DNA of 64,000 bases from Craterostigma plantagineum (taxonomy: Eukaryota; Streptophyta; Magnoliopsida; Lamiales; Linderniaceae). The position numbers were made by a program, and so were the translations under genes. The notes beneath the pieces were generated by a model. That model had not been told where the DNA came from. It searched no databases and saw only the letters and a list, made by a program, of their open reading frames with translations. Below are positions 53,812-64,000 of the stretch, in pieces. The number at the start of each line of letters is the position of its first letter. The stretch's first letter is position 1. Location: positions 25,001-89,000 of the forward strand of contig JAPQWV010001420.1 of NCBI GenBank assembly GCA_027422505.1. The letters are read 5' to 3'.

Positions 53812-56456
53812 TGTAGCGACCCTCACTTTCTAAGTGGCGGATTTTTGCAACGTCAGTCGCGGAAGACCCATCTAACAATTTTCGAAAATAAAATATATTA
53901 CTCCTAACGTCATCTACATCGCATGAATTTACACGGGCCGTAGCTCCAAAATATTAAAATATTAAACACCCTAACATCGCTCCACAGGTCGTCATCCATG
54001 TACAGCATCGCCCTCATAAGACCGTGGAGCACCGCCGTCAGCCGGCCTCAGTCTCGACGCGCACCACCGTATGGCTCGGATGTACCTACAACACGTAAAA
54101 TCCTGAGCTATTTGCAACTCATCCTCACCTATCGCCTATGATGGTTTGCACCTCAGTATCTGAGTAGATGAGTGGTTCACCCCCATCTCCCGCCTCAACG
54201 ATTTGCACTTCAGATCCTAAGTAGACGAGTCGCTCAAGTCCCTATCCCATCTCAAACACCTATTATCTAGGATGGTTTGTACCTCAGTATCTGAGTAGAC
54301 GAGTGGCTCACCCCCGTCTCACGCCTCAACGGTTTACACCTCAGACACTGAGTAGACAAGTCGCTCACGCCCGTCTCCCGCCCATCTCACCTCTCGCGCA
54401 ATACCCTAGCACTTACCCCAACTTTTCCTCAAATCTATACCTCGCACCTTGACGTAATAAGGCATCACAGTTTTCTACGGTGCTCAACCTCAGCCTAACG
54501 TGAAATGCACGTGCAGTGCAAATATTACATATAACGTGACATGCATGTACAATACAAATAAAGTACATATGACGTGAAACAATTGTAAAACATGTAAAGC
54601 ATGTAATTCACCAAATCATAAATTCATTGAATCCACGTAAGCACATAAATATCCCACGAGGGTTCACATATACATTTACGTGTCGTAGGTGGATTTCACC
54701 TGCATGTCGTCCAAGCTAATTGCACTTACTGCCTTGCCTTGTGAAATTCCTATTGTTCGACCTTAGGACAGAAATATCATAGTGTTAGTATCACACCTAA
54801 ATAAGGTACCTAAGTCGAATTAATTTATTTTGACTATATTAATTTGCTAAAAACCCTAGGTCTCGACAAAGTCTAGGTTAGGTCACTAATGTTATAATTT
54901 CGGTCGATAGCTATGCATGGAAATTTGATTCGCTCAATTGGTCTCACATAGACCTTAGTTTCGCCCAATTCATCATGGGCTATTATGAGTTTCGCCGAGC
55001 ATTGAGATCATCCGATTCTTGGGTTATTCACGTCGTTCGGTTCATCAATCCGATCGCCCTATTGGATGTGTAGTGGCTTAATTTCGTCTGATCAACTTAT
55101 TCCAGTCAAGAATCGCCCGATTTGAGTCATGATTCAACCTCACTTTCGCCGAGTGGTCGACAAATTGCCCGATTTGTCCAGCTCAAGGCTTGGTTTCGCC
55201 GAGGGTTTTATTCCATGCCTAAATCGCCCGATTTCATTCATCAAAATTTCATTTCGCCCGATTGAAGATGTTCCTAAGTCCAATCGTCGAGGCTTCATTG
55301 AGGTGTCAATCAAAATCGCCGATTTGCATGGCCTCCAAATCGCTCGATTGTGTCGTGAATGCAAAGGATTTCACCCGATTTGTGCAATGCTCACGTGAGT
55401 TTCGTCGAGCTTTTATTCACTCACTAAATCGCCCGACTCATGTGTGGAATTCCAAGCATACGGCCGATTGATTGTATTGATTATTGAACATTCACAATTC
55501 CAAATCACGAGAGTTTGTCAAGGCTTCTGTCACCCGATTGCTAAGCCAAATTTCGCCCGATTCCTTTTTACTTGTATATACTCCATTCGCGCGATTTGTT
55601 CATGGGGTTTGCTAACTTCGATCGAAACCCTTTCAAGCTGTCTCCTTCTTCATAATTTGCTCCTTACCTTACTACTTCCTTTAAACGTAACCTGTACATG
55701 TCTACATTACTATGTTAGCATGCTTTATATTTAAAACCCTAAAATTAACAACTAACATAGAAATCATACGTCTCCTTAGAAACTATTCTAATCTAGGAAA
55801 ACAGTACACTTTAAGTCTCCCTTTCGATTCTAAATCTTTGCAAAGTGAAATTCATTTAAGCTTATAAATAAAAGGTACTGATTAGGGTAAGGGTTTATAC
55901 CTTCCTAAAGCTTGACTTCGATTAATGTTACGTGAATTTTCCTCTTCCCGTCTTAGCCTTCGTTTGAACTATTTCCTTACGTAGGGTTTCTTTTGTTAAT
56001 CACCTTATACTATCCATGAGTTCTAATAAGTACCAAGCATATATGATGGGACACAAGGTAACGCAAGTTTTCCCTGTAAGTCTAAGTAATCTTTGTTTCT
56101 AATATTTATCTCTAACTTTTGGGCTTAAGTCCGAAATTAAACATGGCCCAATTCTATTCTAATTATATTCTCAGCAACAATATTATCTAGAAATTATAGT
56201 TTGAATTTCTTGATTTCACATATCTAGTTTGTATCGAAAATTTCTCCTATTGATATTATATAACTTATACAAAATTCTTTGTGAGTTTTCAAATCGAATT
56301 TCCTACCCAGTCAGTTGTCCTAATAGCACGTAAACATGTATACACGGTATCACATATAGTTTGAAATCATGTCAGCACATAATATGCAAATCACAGACTC
56401 ACATAATATGCACATACGTTCACAGATTAGCCTCTTCATAAATTCGGGGTATTGCA
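53812..56456 (-). repeat. 3' LTR of the gag-only gypsy element
   Basis: About 2645 bp, starting TGCAATACCCCG (minus strand) after the tract at 56,457-56,467 and ending GCTACA at 53,812. It contains about four diverged units of about 62 bp (54,130-54,400) and a long field of alternating short motifs ATCGCCCGATT and TTTCGCCGAG (about 54,950-55,600). 55,660-56,450 is AT-rich with no further structure noted. Confidence 0.6.
54130..54400. repeat. About 62-bp tandem repeats in the gypsy 3' LTR
   Basis: Diverged units of the type GGTTTGCACCTCAGTATCTG, AGTAGACGAGTGGCTCACCC, CCGTCTCCCGCCTC. The other LTR has a matching, less diverged array at about 58,045-58,325 with about four units. Confidence 0.75.
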
Positions 56457-56459
56457 TCC

Positions 56460-57520
56460 TCCCCGAATTTTGGTCGTGCTACTGGTGGAGTTTGATTTTG
56501 GGGTAAGTTTATTCGACAAGCTTGGGCAAAATGTCCCGGCTATCAACACCGGAAGCATTGGGGATCAGTTCTGGGTCTTGGGCCATAGCACATGCCCGCA
56601 TGGTATCATCAACATTGCTGGCACTGGGGATACATTCAGGTCGAATAGGAAAATTGGTTGGTCCTAGTTTCTGCCTTGGCTGTTGGTTTGGTTGTCTCAG
56701 ATATCTACCCTGATTATTGTTGGGGCTTCCTTCGAAGCGTTGTCGCTTTCGATCGCCTCCACCCCTTGATGATTTTTAGTTTTCTTCTTTGCTTCCTGGG
56801 CCGCCACAATTTGGTCCTCCGCTTGCTCTGCGATAAGTGCCCACTCTGCTACTTGAGCGAATGTCAAATCTCGCATCCATGCTCACGTCTCGGTAGATCT
56901 CGGGTTTGAGACCTACCTGGAATCTCGCTATCTTCAGAGCATTAGTCACCACCATGTGTGGGGCGAATCGGGATAACTCCTCAAACTTGCGGATATATTC
57001 CGCGATAAGTTTTTTCGCCTTGTTTGAGGTTGATGAACTTATTCAGCTTTTCAGTTTGATCGTGGGTCGTGAAGTAATTCTCATAGAACAGTTCCTTAAA
57101 TCGTTCCCACGCCATATTTATTGGATCTTCTAGGATCTTGATGGTGTCCCACCAAAACCTAGCATTTCCACGGAGCATAGAAACGGCACATAGCACCATT
57201 TCATCCTCGAGTACTCGGCCGTACAAGAACTTGTCTTCTAGAGTACGTAATCAATCCTCTGCCATCGTAGGATCGGTATCGTGCGCAAATGTCGGGGGAT
57301 TAAGTTTAAGAAATCACTCTCCTATGATCTCTACACGCTCCGACTGTGGAGACTGACGAAGCTCAGAAGAATTTTTATTACGGATAAGCTCATTGACCTG
57401 ATCCAATTGTCGTTGGATCAGTTCGGTATGTCGCAGAATAACTGAGTCCCTTTCAATGGTAGGGGACTCGAGTTCAGTCATACGACTAGTCTCGCCCACT
57501 TCTCTACGTCGTGTCGGCAT
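56460..57520 (-). pseudogene. Chromovirus-like gag, frameshifted
   Basis: Start at 57,520: MPTRRREVGETSRMTELESP, then a helical IQRQLDQVNELIRNKN, and after a stop PPTFAHDTDPTMAED. The capsid core follows: VLCAVSMLRGNARFWWDTIK, WERFKELFYENYFTTHDQTE, KLNKFINLKQGEKT (57,226-56,981). The C-terminus, in other frames, has two CCHC-type knuckles. The second reads C-F-R-C, two stop codons, then PGHFAQAC (about 56,555-56,515). It ends PKFGEDAIPRI, running into the polypurine tract. Non-functional. Confidence 0.75.
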
Positions 57521-57644
57521 CTTATGATCTATAATTAGTCACGTAAAAAGACACATTATCGTAATCATTCATTCACATCAAACCTTAAAACTTATAGGCA
57601 AGGCTGATCCTCAAGGCTTTTGAGCGGCGGTACATGGACAATCT

Positions 57645-58961
57645 ACAGGGCGGATTTTCACAACGTAAGTCGCGGAAGACCCATCTAGCAAAAACGTTTT
57701 CGAAAATAAAATATATTACTCCTAACGTCATCTACATTGCATGAATTTACACGGATCGTAGCCCCAAAATATCAAAATATTAAAAACCCTAACGTCGCTC
57801 CACAGGTCGTCATCCATGTACAGCCTCGCCCTTAGAAGTTCGTGGAGCACCGTCGTCAGCCCGCCTCAGCCTCGACGCTGGCTCGGATGTACCTACAACA
57901 CGTAAAACCCTGAGCTATTTACTCAGTAGGTGAAATATGTGTGTATGCAACGTGCACTCGAACCCATCCCATATATCTCACAATGTGCACTTTCTATCTC
58001 AACCTATAACGTCTCAACACGTCTAGACCCCACGTCTAATCTCACAGAATTAGCAGTTTGCACCTCAGGTGTCGCTCACGCAGCCGAGTAGACGAGTGGC
58101 TCACCCCCGTTTCCCGCTAATCCCTGACGGTTTGCACCTCAGTACCTCAATAGACAAGTGGCTCACCCCCGTCTCCCGCTAATCCCAGACGGTTTGCACC
58201 TCAGTACCTGAGTAGACGAGTGGCTCACCCCCGTCTCCCGCCTCAACGGTTTGGACCTCGGGCACTGAGTAAGCGAGTGGCTCATGCCCGTCTCCGTCGT
58301 CCTCACCTATCGCCTATGATGGTTTGCACCTCCGATTCTTGGGTTATTCACGTCGTTCGGTTCATCATGACCCAATCACCCGATTGGATGTGTAGTGGTT
58401 TAATTTCGTCTGACAACTTATTCCAGTCAAGAATCGCCCTATTTGAGTCATGATTCAACATCACTTTTGCAGAGTGGTCGACAAATCGCCCGATTTCATG
58501 CATCAAAACTTCACTTTCGTGAAGCCTCAATTAAATCACCATTCGCCCGATTGAAGTTGTTCCTAAGTCCAATCGCCGAGGCTTCTTGGAGGTGTCAATC
58601 AAAATCACTCGATTTGCATGGCCTCCAAATCGCTCGATTGTGTCGTGCGTGCAAAGTATTGCACCCGATTTGTGCGATGTTCACGTGAGTTTCGTCGAGC
58701 TTTTTTTCACTCACTAAATCGCCCGACTCGTGTGCGGAATTCCAAGCATTCGGCCGATTGATTGTATTGATTATTAAACATTAATTCCAAATCGCCGATA
58801 GTTTGTACAAGGCTTCACTCACCCGATTTGATGACATGCTAAGCCAAATTTTATCCGATTCCGTTTTACTTGTATATACTCCATTCGCCCGGTTTGTTCA
58901 TGGGGTTTGCTAACTTCGATCGAAACTCTTTCAAGCAGTCTCCTTCTTCATAATTTGCTTC
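57645..58961 (-). repeat. Truncated 5' LTR of the gag-only gypsy element
   Basis: Matches 53,820 to about 55,660 with internal gaps: the motif GATTCTTGGGTTATTCACG follows the tandem repeats directly at about 58,333 but lies about 600 bp further on in the 3' LTR. It carries the 62-bp array (58,045-58,325) and part of the ATCGCCCGATT motif field (58,330-58,890). Its outer part is lost at 58,961. No tRNA primer site was identified at its inner end. Confidence 0.65.
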
Positions 58962-59311
58962 TGTAGAGCACCACTTGTAATTGTGCTTTGATTATTAGAT
59001 GTCCTTGTAATTATGGGCTTTTATTGTATTTGTCCATAGTTTAGGACTTAGCTTGTTATTTATACCAAGTATGTTTGGTATAAATACCTTGTAAACATTT
59101 GAGCTTAATGGAAGATTTTAGAAAATTGATCGGAAGGGCTGCCAATCTAATTTCTGGAGAGAGAAACAATAGAATCTACATCTCACTAAGCAAATTCTCT
59201 CTCGAGGTTTCAAACGAGTTTTTCGATCGAACTTTGAATTTCACACAACTCTAATCGATTAACTAAGGATTGAAGTCTAGAATCTTAGAGTTGATAAAAT
59301 AGGACCTAACA
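58962..59311 (+). repeat. 350-bp LTR with TATA box (5' position), short-LTR copia-type family
   Basis: Starts TGTAGAGC and ends CCTAACA; TATAAATA at 59,079-59,086. Homologous to 25,655-26,003. A primer-binding site follows within three bases, so this is a 5' LTR. Confidence 0.85.
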
Positions 59312-59313
59312 AA

Positions 59314-59325
59314 TGGTATCAGAGC
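59314..59325 (+). other. Primer-binding site of the short-LTR element
   Basis: TGGTATCAGAGC, complementary to initiator tRNA-Met, two bases after the LTR end. Confidence 0.9.
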
Positions 59326-59770
59326 AGATTCATTCTGTTTTGAATCATAATTGTTAGAATTTAGATCGAATTTTGATTCTAAAAATAGTTTTGTTCGAAG
59401 AACAGTTTTGGCGCGAAGCCGAAATTCAATCCGATTTCCTTAATTATGGGCTTATCTGAGTGGAATTTGATGTTTCTATGCTCGCCTAAGTAGTTTAAAT
59501 CAATCAGGATTAGATTGGTAGAAATCGGAGTCGTGATCGCGAAGACAGTTTGAACGTGTTCTGATTTTTGCAAAATTGAACATTATGTGCTTCGAACATG
59601 TTTAATCTTATGTTGTGAGTAATCAGTAGCTGATTTCGAGCATATACCTGTAGTTTCATCGATTAATTTTCAGTATCTGCTTGAATTCAATGTTAAATCG
59701 TATTCTGTGACTATTTGCGTGATTTCAATTTTTCTCGCTAAGTTCTTCGATCAGGGTTAATTTCTCGATC
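59326..59770 (+). other. Leader of the short-LTR element
   Basis: AT-rich non-coding leader after the primer site, without a gag ORF. It appears to be cut by the LTR of Copia-C, though the exact switch point could not be fixed. Nothing else was recognised. Confidence 0.45.
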
Positions 59771-61569
59771 GAAAAACTACCTGCTATTCCGGGTTCCCTT
59801 ATTACCCTGGTTGCTCGGATCAGAATAGTAACATATAGACATGTAATAGGGCGGGTCAAACCCGTAGAGAATTACCAGTTGAAGCGAGTGGCAGCTCATC
59901 GTCCTTTTCTTCAAGACTTTGTCGATGGTGGTGGATGGCACTAGATCGTTACGCCGACCTCGCAGTGTACCATGGAATCAGTTCTCTAAAGATGGCTAGA
60001 GAACCGAGCCGTCGCGTGAGGGAAGAGTGTTTTTGTTCGGTGTGTGTTTTGTGCCTTAGTTATGCACGAATTTTTCACCCCTAATTATGAAATAGGGCTG
60101 CCCTATTTATACTATGATATAATTGGAAATCCATAGGATATCTCAAAGATATGGTTTTTGATTTTGCTCCTTAAGTGGAGAGATTTTGCCATATCTTTCT
60201 CTCCCTTATTTAATTCAAAATTCATATAAGGATACTTACCATAATTAGACAACTAACTTAAATACTAAGTCAAACTAAGTATATTTAAATATGGCATAAA
60301 ATTTGAAACTTAATCCAAGATTAATTTCGAAATTTCACCTTAAAATAAATAATATTCCAAATACATTATTTCCATATTTATATTTAATTTTCGAAATTAA
60401 TTCCCAAGGCATAATTTGAAAATCAGCTTAGGGTCAAATTCCAATTTTACCCTCAAGCCTTTTAAGCACTTGGCCAAGCCTAAGTCTCAAAGTTAGTTTC
60501 ATACGAAGTCCGAGGCCACTAAGGCGCGGCCCAACGGCCCAAGACCCGTTAAGGCCCAAAACACTTTCTCTCCTTATCAGTACACGTTGATGATCCTTTT
60601 TAAGCCAAAATCTCTAGGTTCGACTCAATCGGCAAGGGAGGAATCTAAGAGTCCGGCAGTTACCTAGCCAGTCCCGCAGTACCGGACCGTAACCCGATTC
60701 AAGTGCGAATTTGGACCGTCTTTATTTGAGAACCTTACTATAGATTATAGTCTTACGTATAAACCCTTCAGCTGTGTCCCAATCGAGTGAGAGCCATGGT
60801 CTATGTCAAACTCACTATACTCGATTATATGATAAAACAGGGACGAGGCAAATTACCAAAACTACCCTCCATGTCTAACATGAGTTAGTTCAATACCTTG
60901 GCCAATTATTTCATAATTTCCCATTGCCGTCCTCATAGGACACTTATCTCGATTAATTGCAAGACTGTGAATCCGTACTCGGTGGTCTAAGCCCGGCAAT
61001 CACAAATCGTCATCAAGACTGCATCTGGCACGCTGACTCATGCAACAGCAAATCGGGTCGAGGGGAACCAGTGACAGTCGAGACTTCAATGTCAACTCTG
61101 TCAAAGCCCATTTCGGTCTAAGGTTCACGTAGACTACTATAGTGTTGTCGTCGGTCATTGACACTCCTTGACTAATAAGCCATGTTCGACCGTACGACCG
61201 TGAGTCAGTGTCCATGAAACGATTCAATCCATTGATTCGACTCGCATCACAAGTCATGACCTCCGCTTCCATGCGGGATATCGGCACTCGATAGGTCATC
61301 GACAATAAGCCGTAATCGGTTATCCAGCACCCACTGGTGCCTTCCTCTCTCGTACCCATCGAGAACAGTGACTCAACTCGATACATTTGGATTTGTTCAT
61401 TTGTTGCTTTACCGGATGCTTAGTAAAGTACTCTTATATCCAATAAACGAACAACGCCTTTCAATAAACACATAAAAAATATCTTATTACATAAAAGGTC
61501 GAATGATAAATAAGCTAATGCCCTATACAATCTAATCCTCGTATAGCATTCGAGGGCATATTCCTAACA
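59771..61569 (-). repeat. 3' LTR of Copia-C
   Basis: On the minus strand it starts TGTTAGGAATATGCCCTCG after a polypurine tract. It shares the architecture of the Copia-A LTR (GCCCTCG, ATACGAGGA, TAGTGAGTTTGACAT, ATGGCTCTCAC, GGACTGGCTAGG) at clear but moderate similarity, so it is a related, older copy. About 1.8 kb; the outer end near 59,770 is approximate. No gene is seen in it. Confidence 0.65.
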
Positions 61570-61584
61570 ATCTCCCACTTGCAC
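61570..61584 (-). other. Polypurine tract of Copia-C
   Basis: On the minus strand GTGCAAGTGGGAGAT directly precedes the LTR start TGTTAGGA. Confidence 0.8.
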
Positions 61585-64000
61585 TCAATGCCATGCGCTG
61601 CAGTATCTAATACCCATCTTTTCGAGATGTCTAGCCAGCACTGCCTGTGATAGAGGCTTGGTGAACGGGTCGGCCACGTTTTCCGCGGTCGCAATCTTCT
61701 GCATGGCTATGTAGCCATTCTCAACGAATCCACGCAACACGTGGTACTTTCTTTCTATATGTTTGGACCTGCTGTGAGACCTCAATTCTTTCGCCTGAGC
61801 AATAGCGCCAGTATTGTCACACCACAATGGCAATGGCCTATCTGCTACAGGAACGACACCAAGTTCTTTCAAGAACTTTCTCATCCAAACACCTTCCTTA
61901 GCTGCCTCTGAGGTCGCTATATACTCTGCTTCGCAGGTGGAATCTGCAGTAGTGCTCTGTTTGGAACTTTTCCAAGACAACGCTCCACCGTTGAGCGTAA
62001 GGACGAATCATGAAGTGGATTTTCGGTCGTCCACGTCAGACTGGAAATCGAATCCGTATACCATTCCACTTCCAATTCTCCATTACGGTACACCAGCATC
62101 ATATCCTTAGTCCGTCTGAGGTACTTGAGGATAGTCTTGACTGCTGTCCAATGTTCCTTATCAGGGTCAGCCTGAAACCGACTGACTACGCTCACAGCGT
62201 ACGCCAAGTCAGGTCGCGTGCAAAGCATCGTGTACATCAAGCTACCCATTGCGGATGCATAGGGGATTCCATTCATCTCTTTCCGCTCCAACTCACTTTG
62301 AGGGCTCATAGCCTTGGAAAGGTGAATCCCATGCCGCATAGGCAGGAACCCTTTCTTAGAGTTGTCCATATTATATCGCTTCAGGACCTTCTCTAAGTAA
62401 AGGGCTTGGGAGAGTCCTAACATACAATTCGCTCGATCTCTATAGAGCCGAATCCCCAAGATGTAGGTAGCTTCTCCCAAGCTTTCATGGAGAATTTGGT
62501 CAAAAGCCACGCTTTCACCATCGAGAGCATTCCAATATCATTTCCTATCAAAAGGATGTCGTCCACGTACAATACGAGGAAAGATATTTTGCTCCCACTG
62601 CCTTTCTTGTAGACGCAAGGTTCGTCTTCGTTCTTTAAGAATCCATGGCCCTTGACCACTTCATCGAACCGAAGATTCCAGCTTCTGGAGGTTTTTTTCA
62701 GTCCATAAATGGACTTGTTCAGTTTGCACACCTTATGAGCATCTCCTTGCGATGTAAAACCCTTGGGCTGCTCCATATATATTTCCTCCTTGTGGTATCC
62801 ATTTAGGAACGCAGTTTTCACATCCATTGCCAGATCTCATAGTCATAATGCGCAGTTATTGCAAGCAATGTTCGAATGGACTTCATCATAGCAACAGGTG
62901 AAAAGGTCTCCTCATAGTCAATGCCCTCTTTTTGACTGTACCCTTTCGCCACAAGCCTAGCTTTGTATGTATCAACCAATCCGTCAGATCCTATCTTTCT
63001 CTTGTAGATCCATTTACACCCAATGGGTCTGAAACCATCTGGGAGGTCTACTAGAGTCCAGACTTGGTTTTCGTGCATAGAATCCATTTCGGCTTGCATA
63101 GCTATAAGCCATTTCTCCGAATCCTTATCCCCGATTGCCTGGTCATAGGTAGTAGTCGTCTTCGACGTGCCCTTCCATCGCAGCAACCTTATGCTCGATG
63201 TGGACCATCCCGTATCTCTCAGGCTGGCGAGATACTCTACCCGACCTGCGCAAGTTAGGTTGCGCCTCGGACTGCTCTACGGTGGCACCCGACACTGGAG
63301 TTTGTGAAAGTGCGTCTGAATACTCTCCAAGAGTTACTTCGCGACCCGCTCCACCTTCTCGAACAAAATCTTCTTCGAGAAAGTGAGCCTGAAGGGCTAC
63401 AACGATTCTCTGATCGTCGTGGAAGTAAAACTGGTATCCCATGGAATCCTCAGGATACCCGACAAAACGTCCTTTCACAGCCTTCGATTCCAGTTTATCT
63501 GTCTTGAGCTTTTTCACAAACGCGGGGCAACCCAAATTCTAATGTGATTCAAGCTCGGTTTTCATCCTGTCCATATCTGATACGGAATACGATCGACAGA
63601 CTTTGTAGAACATCTATTCAGAATGTGTGCCGCTGTCAACAAAGCATGACCCCACAACGATTTGGGCAGGTCTGTATAGCTTTGCATAGACCGAACCTTA
63701 TCCCACAAAGCAGTAAACTATGTCTAGCAGATAAACCAAGAGTTCTTGATCCAATGTGGGTCGCCGGTACACTATGTCCGCTTCCTACGTTGATCATGAT
63801 CTCTCGATCCGCCAGCTTCCTACTTCGTTCCAGACCCTGGTTCGAAACACAGATGTGAGCACTAGCTCCCGAGTCTAAGATCCACGTAACGGAATATACT
63901 GTCATAGAACAATTTGTTTCCAAAACATAAAGTTCTTTATCTGAGGCGGCTAGCTTCGGGCAATTGCGCTTCCAATGGCCAAGCTCAAGTGAAGGCACTT
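61585..64000 (-). pseudogene. Copia-C pol pseudogene with integrase-core deletion
   Basis: From the right edge: a zinc knuckle piece GHWKRNCPK, the retropepsin ILDSGASAHICVSNQGLE (about 63,880) and VGSGHSVPATHIGSRTLG. The sequence then jumps to the integrase C-terminal half (about 63,740), so the zinc-binding region and catalytic core are missing. It continues IWGCPAFVKKLKTDKLESKA, FHDDQRIVVALQAHFLEEDF and RQPERYGMVHIEH. RT follows (WKGTSKTTTTYDQAIG to YDYEIWQM, then [35 protein letters not shown]), then RNase H (STTADSTCEAEYIATSEAAK, stop at 61,585). A few frame breaks occur at about 62,460, 62,820 and 61,990. Gag lies beyond the window. Confidence 0.85.

Larger units (their letters stand above)
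53812..58961 (-). mobile_element. Gag-only deletion derivative of a chromovirus-like gypsy element
   Basis: Minus-strand order: truncated 5' LTR (58,961-57,645), gag (57,520-56,460), polypurine tract, 3' LTR (56,456-53,812). The pol gene is absent: the gag zinc knuckles run almost directly into the polypurine tract. The 5' LTR is cut at 58,961 by a 350-bp LTR. The LTR start TGCAATACCCCG on the minus strand is typical of gypsy elements of this type. The element sits in an older gypsy RT. Confidence 0.65.

Noticed and set aside
55129..55734. ORFs within the ATCGCCCGATT motif field
   Set aside because: Located inside an LTR and generated by the repeated motifs; the counterpart at 58,443-58,688 is differently interrupted.
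61000..61386. 128-aa minus-strand ORF at 61,000-61,386
   Set aside because: It lies entirely within the Copia-C LTR, has no recognisable motif, and the matching Copia-A LTR region is not open.

Overview
This is a gene-poor block of plant nuclear DNA built almost entirely from nested, decayed retrotransposons. The families are typical of flowering plants: an Athila-like Ty3/gypsy element, a Tat-type ORF of the 'putative gypsy type transposon' family, a SIRE-like Ty1/copia lineage with an envelope-like ORF, another Ty1/copia family with 2.4 kb LTRs and a tRNA-iMet primer site, and L1-type LINEs. I see no host gene, rRNA, tRNA or CRISPR array. A eudicot pericentromeric or heterochromatic region is an inference; the species cannot be named from this window.

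Layout. 1-1918: a mosaic of two segments that recur later in the window (1-1104 matches 45,595-46,703; 1106-1918 matches about 12,951-13,717). 1106-13,381: Athila-like element on +, with gag, protease, a deleted RT, integrase, a post-pol ATHILA ORF-1-like gene and a 1.9 kb 3' LTR. 13,382-24,296: SIRE-like copia on -, interrupted by LINE-1 (13,994-19,351) and LINE-2 (20,075-22,299), both with target-site duplications (TSDs). 24,297-26,003: unrecognised coding remnants ending at a 349-bp LTR. 26,004-30,005: copia pseudogene on +, interrupted by LINE-3 (+) and LINE-4 (-). 30,006-47,341: two Tat-type ORF copies on -. The outer copy is split by LINE-5 (32,949-46,580), which is itself split by Copia-A (35,099-44,999, the best preserved element). 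A tandem duplication of about 758 bp lies at that insertion edge. 47,342-49,381: no gene seen. 49,382-52,634: 3' end of a SIRE-like element on - with its envelope-like ORF. 53,460-58,961: a gypsy RT fragment carrying a gag-only gypsy deletion derivative. 58,962-59,770: a 350-bp LTR with primer site and leader. 59,770-64,000: Copia-C on -, running off the window.

Nesting order is readable from TSDs and from reading frames that resume across insertions: Tat ORF, then LINE-5, then Copia-A, then a local tandem duplication; and SIRE-like copia, then LINE-1 and LINE-2. No element appears autonomous. The Athila lacks its RT core. Copia-A has a frameshift and an Asn at the first integrase catalytic Asp. 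Copia-C lacks the integrase core.

The most unusual signal is a 36-bp motif in the Athila-like element with nested inverted repeats. Nine copies (6899-7490) lie just upstream of a CT-rich, intron-like leader for the post-pol ORF. Four more, in the opposite orientation, lie in the 3' LTR (12,172-12,416) just upstream of its TATA box. The inner palindromes of the internal copies differ in sequence but most remain self-complementary, as expected if the structure, or a dimeric protein site, were maintained.
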